Shown: positions 59,758 to 64,000 of the stretch, piece after piece
Layout: each line of letters begins with the position of its first letter
Position numbering within the stretch: position 1 is the first letter of the stretch
DNA from: SPJN01 sp965229935
GTDB taxonomy: Bacteria > Pseudomonadota > Alphaproteobacteria > SPJN01
Direction of reading: 5' to 3'
DNA length: 64,000 nt
Assembly: GCA_965229935.1 (NCBI GenBank)
Contig: CBDDKB010000002.1
Coordinates: 310,001 to 374,000, forward strand
The notes under the pieces: model-generated
What the model saw: only the letters and a program-made list of their open reading frames with translations
What the model was told of the DNA's origin: nothing
The model's database searches: none
Position numbers and translations under genes: made by a program

Positions 59758-61560
59758 ATGTCGATGGGCATCCTTAGGGAAGTAAAATATCTGCGCGATA
59801 TGGGTCGCGCTGTGCTGTCGATTTCAAAATTCGACGTCAACAAGGAAGAAACGGTTGCAGACCATTTTGAACAGATTGTTGATCGGCGCAAAGGCGCGAC
59901 ACTGTTTTTTTACGAGGATGAAACCTATACCTATCAACAGATGGATGATTGGGCCAATCAGTTTGCTCACTATCTGACGTCGCAAAATATTGGCAAGGGC
60001 GACGTGATTGCCATCAATATGGAAAACCGTCCTGCCTATGTCGCGGCGTGGGTTGGCGCGGCGAAAGTTGGCGCAACCTCAGCATTGATCAACACAAATT
60101 TGGGTGGCGCGCAGCTTGCCCATTGCCTGAATGTGGCCAAGGCAAAGTTGCTGGTTTTGGGGGGCGAACTTTCAGACCAGTTTGAAAGCGCACGCGATGC
60201 GCTTGACCCCATGCCGACCGTGTTGGTTGATGGTGATGGGGCGGTAGCGGGCAGCTATCCCAATTTGGCGGATGCGATTGCTGATCAGCCGACCAGCCGC
60301 CCTGATCGGTCAGGCCGCGCGGGCATGACATTGGGCAATAGTGATCTGTTTTACATCTATACCTCAGGCACCACAGGGCTGCCTAAGGCTGCGCATTTTT
60401 CCCATTTGCGTTTCATGATGACCGCGACAGGCGCAGGCACTGCGTTGAAGCTGGGCCCGCGTGATCGGCAATATATTTGTCTGCCGCTATATCACACAGC
60501 AGGCGGCGTGATGGCGCTTGGTGCTGCGCTGACAATGGGCGCGGCTGCCGTGTTGGTGCCGAAATTTTCTGCCAGCCGCTTCTTTAAAGATGCGGTGAAA
60601 TACGACGTTACCAGCTTCCAATATATTGGGGAGCTGTTGCGATACCTTGTAAACAGCCCTGAGGTGCCGGAGGAAAAGCAACACAAGATCACGCGCTGCA
60701 TCGGTAATGGCCTGCGTCCTGAGATTTGGGAAACGGTCGAAACCCGCTTTGGCATCAACAAAGTGATTGAGTTTTACGGCGCAACTGAAGGCAATGTGGC
60801 CCTGATGAACCTTGAAGGCAAACGCGGCACGGTTGGTCGTTTGCCCGGCTATTTGCGCAAGGCAACGGGTGTGACTTGCATCAAGTATGATGTTGAAAAT
60901 GACGAAGTGGTGCGCGGCCCCGACGGGCTTTGCATCGAATGCAAACCGGGCGAACCGGGCGAGGCAGTGGGTCGTTTGCCCACATCATCAGATGCCAAGA
61001 CCGGACGGTTCGAAGGCTATTCAGATGAATCGGCAACCAAAAAGAAAATCCTGAATGACGTGTTTGAAAAGGGCGATGCCTTTTTCCGCACAGGTGACCT
61101 GCTGCGCTTTGACAAGGACGGCTATTGGTATTTCGTTGACCGCATCGGTGACACGTTCCGCTGGAAGGGCGAGAATGTGGCAACATCCGAAGTGGCAGAG
61201 GTTATCGCCGTTATGGATCACGTCGAAGAAGTGAATATTTACGGCGTGCAAATTCCCGGCGCTGATGGGCGTGCGGGCATGGCATCCATCGTTGCCGGTT
61301 CCGGCTTTGACATGGCTGCTTTCTATGCACAAACCGAAAAGGATCTGGCAGCCTATGCCCGGCCGTTATTTGTGCGGATGCAGCCTGAAATCGAAATCAC
61401 AGGTACATTCAAACACCGTAAGGTGGAGCTTGTGAAAGATGGCTTTGACCCCGACAATATTGACGAGCCATTGTTCTTCCGCGACAGCGAAACCAAATCA
61501 TATGTACCGCTTGATAAGGCGCTTTATGAAAAAATCATAAGTGGTGGTGTGCGCATCTAG
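59758..61560 (+). CDS. FATP-type long-chain acyl-CoA synthetase
   Basis: From ATG 59758, which follows GGAAGGAAC, the protein is 600 residues. The AMP-binding motif is YIYTSGTTGLPKAA (about residue 200), followed by EFYGATEGNVALMN and the FATP/FACS block RTGDLLRFDKDGYWYFVDRIG. It activates fatty acids with ATP and CoA, and in this family often supports uptake. The N-terminus (GILREVKYLRDMGRAV) is amphipathic. An ATG at 59725 is less likely. A minus-strand terminator lies 32 bases past the stop. Confidence 0.92.
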   Translation: MSMGILREVKYLRDMGRAVLSISKFDVNKEETVADHFEQIVDRRKGATLFFYEDETYTYQQMDDWANQFAHYLTSQNIGKGDVIAINMENRPAYVAAWVGAAKVGATSALINTNLGGAQLAHCLNVAKAKLLVLGGELSDQFESARDALDPMPTVLVDGDGAVAGSYPNLADAIADQPTSRPDRSGRAGMTLGNSDLFYIYTSGTTGLPKAAHFSHLRFMMTATGAGTALKLGPRDRQYICLPLYHTAGGVMALGAALTMGAAAVLVPKFSASRFFKDAVKYDVTSFQYIGELLRYLVNSPEVPEEKQHKITRCIGNGLRPEIWETVETRFGINKVIEFYGATEGNVALMNLEGKRGTVGRLPGYLRKATGVTCIKYDVENDEVVRGPDGLCIECKPGEPGEAVGRLPTSSDAKTGRFEGYSDESATKKKILNDVFEKGDAFFRTGDLLRFDKDGYWYFVDRIGDTFRWKGENVATSEVAEVIAVMDHVEEVNIYGVQIPGADGRAGMASIVAGSGFDMAAFYAQTEKDLAAYARPLFVRMQPEIEITGTFKHRKVELVKDGFDPDNIDEPLFFRDSETKSYVPLDKALYEKIISGGVRI

Positions 61561-61591
61561 CGACGGTCACCATTTCACTATTAAGGCAAAG

Positions 61592-61623
61592 AAAAAGCCG
61601 CCCTCAAAACTATTGGGGGCGGC
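61592..61623 (-). terminator. Terminator hairpin, copy 1 of a direct repeat
   Basis: On the minus strand GCCGCCC pairs with GGGCGGC and a run of five T follows, so it would end the orphan membrane gene (stop 61647). On the plus strand no T-run follows, so it is a weak stop for the acyl-CoA synthetase. The same sequence recurs at 62518-62550: 19 identical bases, then 4 or 5 variable, then 9 identical. Confidence 0.8.
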
Positions 61624-61646
61624 AACCGTGTCTCGTTCGTTGTGCT

Positions 61647-62447
61647 CTATTCGTACGGTGGCAGGTTGGCTGCAGCGCGCTCGATGTTAGCGGGGATGCT
61701 TTCATCGCTTTTTATCGCTAACTCGGGACAATGCTTAGTAGTAAATTCATTGATGCAAGTTGTCAGAGTGCTTGCTGCGGTTCGCGCCCATTTCAACTGA
61801 TCTTGAATTTCAGCTTGGCTTCGCTGAGCGCCTTTTTGGTGCAGGTAGTGATGCCCAGATATGCTGCGCCGTAAATTAGATAGTCGCAGCTTTAGTGCCA
61901 TATAGGAAGCTAGTATATCATCGTTCTGCGGCTCAAGTGAGTAAACGGTTTTCTCTGCAACATCTAGCGTTTCCAATACATTGCCGATTCGAACGGCAAT
62001 TTCCATTATGCGACTTGCTCGCTCGGCACGGATTGGAATCAATGTGTCTTTGATGTCGTTTTCGATCTGCACTAACTGATATGCAAGACTTGTTACAAAT
62101 TGGCTTGAGGCAATAATTGCTTTTTTATTTCTATCCTTTTTGTCGCGAAGTTGATCCTCAAAACGATATTGTTCGTTAATTGTAAGCGAAAGAAAAATTG
62201 CAAAGAAACCTATGATTCCGGCGACGTAGCTTCCATACTCCTCGAAATAGACCTCATATTCAGTCCCTTTGGCCACACGCGGCAGTGCAAGTAAGGCTGC
62301 GACCACTATCAGTGATATAAAGTAAGTAAGTCTGGATCGCATATTATTCCAGTTGAAACTCGACTTTTTTCCGTTTGCCAAGGTCAAAGTGGCCATAAAT
62401 CCAATTATCCCAAAATAAGCGCCAAGTCCGAATAGCAGGAAGTGCAT
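61647..62447 (-). CDS. Orphan membrane protein with three N-terminal helices
   Basis: I do not recognise this 266-residue protein. ATG 62447 is preferred to the TTG just before it. Hydrophobic helices lie at about residues 2-24, 41-58 and 72-91. The rest, about 170 residues, is soluble and likely helical, with charged stretches such as DQLRDKKDRNKKAI and a late Cys pair around CINEF and KHCPEL. It is visibly richer in A and T than all its neighbours, which suggests transfer. It lies between two copies of one terminator. A candidate promoter (TTGACA-N16-TAACAC, 62487-62514) stands upstream. Nothing near it suggests a function. Confidence 0.65.
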   Translation of the reverse strand: MHFLLFGLGAYFGIIGFMATLTLANGKKSSFNWNNMRSRLTYFISLIVVAALLALPRVAKGTEYEVYFEEYGSYVAGIIGFFAIFLSLTINEQYRFEDQLRDKKDRNKKAIIASSQFVTSLAYQLVQIENDIKDTLIPIRAERASRIMEIAVRIGNVLETLDVAEKTVYSLEPQNDDILASYMALKLRLSNLRRSISGHHYLHQKGAQRSQAEIQDQLKWARTAASTLTTCINEFTTKHCPELAIKSDESIPANIERAAANLPPYE

Positions 62448-62486
62448 CAAATAAGATCTCTATGCAAAAAATAACAACTTATGAGA

Positions 62487-62514
62487 GTGTTAAGCCGACT
62501 TGTATGACTGTCAA
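62487..62514 (-). promoter_or_regulatory. Candidate promoter of the orphan membrane gene
   Basis: On the minus strand TTGACA (62514-62509) is followed after 16 bases by TAACAC (62492-62487), 40 bases before the start. The -35 matches the consensus, the -10 is moderate. It sits just inside the second terminator repeat. Confidence 0.35.
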
Positions 62515-62517
62515 CAG

Positions 62518-62552
62518 AAAAAGCCGCCCTCAAAACGAATTGGGGGCGGCTT
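62518..62552 (-). terminator. Terminator hairpin, copy 2 of a direct repeat
   Basis: AAGCCGCCC (62521-62529) pairs with GGGCGGCTT (62544-62552); on the minus strand five T follow. It ends the metal-dependent hydrolase gene (stop 62577). Its first 19 and last 9 bases equal those of the copy at 61592, and weaker similarity (TGTCTCGTTCGTTG against TTGTTTCGTTG) continues past the stem. Confidence 0.85.
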
Positions 62553-62576
62553 GATTTTGTTTCGTTGAAGGGGCGC

Positions 62577-63485
62577 TTATTCAGCGGCGATCAAGAACCC
62601 TTCAGGAGCTTCATCTTTTGAGTTTGCCTCGGCATCCCATTTTTCGATGTACTCGCGATTGTCAAAGTCCCAAGGATGGAAACCATCTTTGAAGAAGGCT
62701 TTAAACTCAGGCCACATTTTGCGGAAAATGCCGGGCTTGCCCCATGCATATTTTACTGTGGACCAATGGGCCTTGAAGTTGAACAGGTTGCCTGACGCAT
62801 ACATCAAACGGGTGTAGTAGATGAATGTGCGTGCCATGAAGGGGATAGACACCATACGCAGGGCGCGCTTGCGGGCCTTTTCAAATTCTTTCTCGTCCTC
62901 GATGGCAACACGCATCAGGTCAAAGCAAACAGCCTTATGTTCGCTTTCTTCAACCGCGTGCCACAGCCATACGTTACGCATAGCAGGATGCGCGCCATCC
63001 AAAGCGCCGGGGTTGGACAGAAGACCATTTGCCAAAACGGCGGTCCAATGTTCCAGCGCAACGGTAACGCCAAGCTGCTGATATTTGTTCAGCACTTTTT
63101 GGCCCATGCCAAGATCGCGCCAGACTTCCTGTTCGATCTTTTTGGCGGGCAGGCCATCACGTTCCAGCATTTCGTTATAGGCTTCATGTTCGCGGGTATG
63201 AATGGCTTCCTGCGTCATGAAGTTTTTGATCTCTTTCTTCAGCTTCGGATCCGTCACGTCCTTAATGAACGGGCGGGTTGAATCGATGAAGAAAGTTTCC
63301 CCTGCCGGGAACAGCAATGACATGGCGTTCAGCAGGTTGGATTTACCCGGGCAGCCATCAAGCCAATCGTAATGCACGGTTTCGTCAAAGCCGAAATCGA
63401 TATTGCGCGGGATAATGTCCTTCGCGGAATGGCTTTGGCTTGAGGTTGCTTCTTCAGGAGCGGTGGTTTGTGTCATCTCAGACAT
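62577..63485 (-). CDS. Metal-dependent hydrolase family protein (PF10118 type)
   Basis: The 302-residue protein fits the predicted metal-dependent hydrolase family PF10118. Ligand-like pairs are in FMTQEAIHTREHEAYNE (about residue 95), ALEHWTAV and HAVEESEHKAVCFD, the ExxH pattern of ferritin-like di-iron helices. The reaction is unknown. Homologues often lie near TetR regulators and lipid genes; here an acyl-CoA synthetase is next but one. The first 25 residues are polar and variable. Two TGACA palindromes and a good promoter lie upstream, and a terminator downstream. Confidence 0.83.
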   Translation of the reverse strand: MSEMTQTTAPEEATSSQSHSAKDIIPRNIDFGFDETVHYDWLDGCPGKSNLLNAMSLLFPAGETFFIDSTRPFIKDVTDPKLKKEIKNFMTQEAIHTREHEAYNEMLERDGLPAKKIEQEVWRDLGMGQKVLNKYQQLGVTVALEHWTAVLANGLLSNPGALDGAHPAMRNVWLWHAVEESEHKAVCFDLMRVAIEDEKEFEKARKRALRMVSIPFMARTFIYYTRLMYASGNLFNFKAHWSTVKYAWGKPGIFRKMWPEFKAFFKDGFHPWDFDNREYIEKWDAEANSKDEAPEGFLIAAE

Positions 63486-63535
63486 TTCGTTTCCACATAA
63501 TCATTAAGGGCAGGAATCGCTGCCCAGTCACGATC

Positions 63536-63586
63536 CTTATATGGCCTTATTGACATGATTGTCAAGTACTGCTGACAGATTTGTCA
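63536..63586 (-). promoter_or_regulatory. Promoter with twin TGACA-N4-TGTCA palindromes
   Basis: TTGACA-TGAT-TGTCAA (63550-63565) and TGACA-GATT-TGTCA (63573-63586) are perfect dyads whose centres are 22 bases apart, two helix turns. On the minus strand TTGACA (63565-63560) and TATAAG (63541-63536) form a promoter with an 18-base spacer, so the nearer dyad covers the -35. This is a classic layout for cooperative repression by a TetR-type dimer pair. The regulator is unknown. Confidence 0.55.
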
Positions 63587-63608
63587 AAATAACGCAATAT
63601 TAGGTTTT

Positions 63609-63989
63609 TTATGAAGTTGTTTCAGTGGGTTGGCTTTGCTCATCATCGCCGATCGGTGTGCGGGTGAGCGCTTTTTTGGCGCGATCCTTATGGGCCGGGG
63701 TCATGGCACCCCTGACAGAGGATAAAGCCAGCATCAGGACAGAGGCATCATCCACATAGCCAAGCCCGACCAGAAAATCAGGGATCAGGTCGGTCGGCAG
63801 GATGAAATAGGCAAGTGCGCCAAACAAAGTGCCCTTGACCGACAGGGGGGTCGCCTTGTCTGTCGCGCAGTAATAGGCGGCAACGGCATCTTCGGCAAAG
63901 GGCACGCGAGAGACAGCGCCGCGCATTTTGGGCCAGAATCCCTTGCGCACATTCGCTTCTTTTTCATTGATGGTTTGCTGCTCGCTCAT
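63609..63989 (-). CDS. YkvA family (DUF1232) membrane protein
   Basis: The 126-residue protein carries the DUF1232 signature ALAYFILPTDLIPDFLVGLGYVDDASVL at about residues 55-82: a hydrophobic helix followed by PxDLIPD and a DD pair. A second hydrophobic stretch follows. The family is widespread and its function unknown. The N- and C-terminal ends are charged and polar. It is in the same direction as the metal-dependent hydrolase gene, 123 bases away, but the strong promoter between them argues for separate transcription. Confidence 0.85.
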   Translation of the reverse strand: MSEQQTINEKEANVRKGFWPKMRGAVSRVPFAEDAVAAYYCATDKATPLSVKGTLFGALAYFILPTDLIPDFLVGLGYVDDASVLMLALSSVRGAMTPAHKDRAKKALTRTPIGDDEQSQPTETTS

Positions 63990-64000
63990 CGAAGTCTCAC

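Noticed and set aside
61647..62447. Calling the orphan membrane gene an anti-phage effector
   Set aside because: Membrane helices plus a soluble domain and signs of transfer are not enough; there is no sensor or partner gene and no family match.
1..64000. CRISPR arrays, rRNA, tRNA, insertion sequences, prophage or toxin-antitoxin modules
   Set aside because: Looked for and not seen. No regularly spaced repeats, no transposase or integrase sequence, and no cloverleaf-like stretch was noticed in any gap. A tRNAscan and Infernal run would settle the RNA part.

Overview
The window looks like core chromosome of a free-living alphaproteobacterium of moderate GC content. The lineage rests on several things seen together: a CcrM-type GANTC adenine methyltransferase, a class I (archaeal-type) lysyl-tRNA synthetase, ftsE/ftsX divergent from an MJ0042 zinc-ribbon membrane protein, the argH-small lipoprotein-lysA-TIGR02302 string, a TauE/TIGR02186 pair, an IalB-like protein, and an alphaproteobacterial-type LexA box. 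No rRNA, tRNA, CRISPR array, transposase or phage gene was seen. The exact order or genus cannot be fixed from this sequence alone.

Layout. 1-7 kb: ccrM (cut by the window edge), rnhB, a LexA-box-preceded radical SAM protein, a small secreted protein with an arsenosugar-type glycosyltransferase, then a minus-strand operon of sterol desaturase, SixA-like phosphatase and pabBC fusion. 7-16 kb: a DinG-like helicase divergent from lysK-DUF952-pyrD-arsC, and a minus operon of two thioesterases and a MATE exporter. 16-19 kb: a TetR regulator, an HSL-type esterase and a quinone oxidoreductase, then a ZntB-like transporter. 19.8-23 kb: the Lhr-like helicase and PdeM nuclease of the ligase-associated DNA repair set. 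23-28 kb: ccdA, the TauE/TIGR02186 pair, and a compact B12-dependent ribonucleotide reductase with an FNR-like promoter. 28-33 kb: duplicated plsC and duplicated ydcF genes downstream of ftsE-ftsX.

33-39 kb holds TIGR02302, lysA, a 43-residue LptM-like lipoprotein not previously obvious because of its size, argH, and a TlpA thioredoxin. 39-48 kb is a fatty-acid and acyl-CoA oxidation region: 3-hydroxybutyryl-CoA dehydrogenase, EtfA/EtfB, acyl-CoA dehydrogenase, thiolase and nitronate monooxygenase, with a PduO adenosyltransferase that can supply the adenosylcobalamin needed by the reductase at 26 kb. 48-57 kb: gluQ, an AlkA-type glycosylase, an HNH nuclease behind a leader of interleaved inverted repeats, a lipid kinase, argG with a coupled DUF3253 gene, a malic enzyme-phosphotransacetylase fusion, a nested palindromic repeat, rlmN and an IalB-like protein. 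57-64 kb: quinone oxidoreductase, metallo-beta-lactamase-fold hydrolase, FATP-type acyl-CoA synthetase, an AT-rich orphan membrane protein lying between two copies of the same terminator, a metal-dependent hydrolase with twin TGACA palindromes in its promoter, and a YkvA protein.

The most unusual items are: the orphan gene at 61.6-62.5 kb bracketed by direct terminator repeats; the SOS-type LexA box before a spore-photoproduct-lyase-related radical SAM gene; the FNR-like class II promoter of nrdJ; the interleaved repeats before the HNH gene; and the tandem duplications of plsC and ydcF. No complete new multi-gene system could be supported. Only one gap exceeds 300 bases without a gene (57195-57598); it holds palindromes and candidate promoter sequence.
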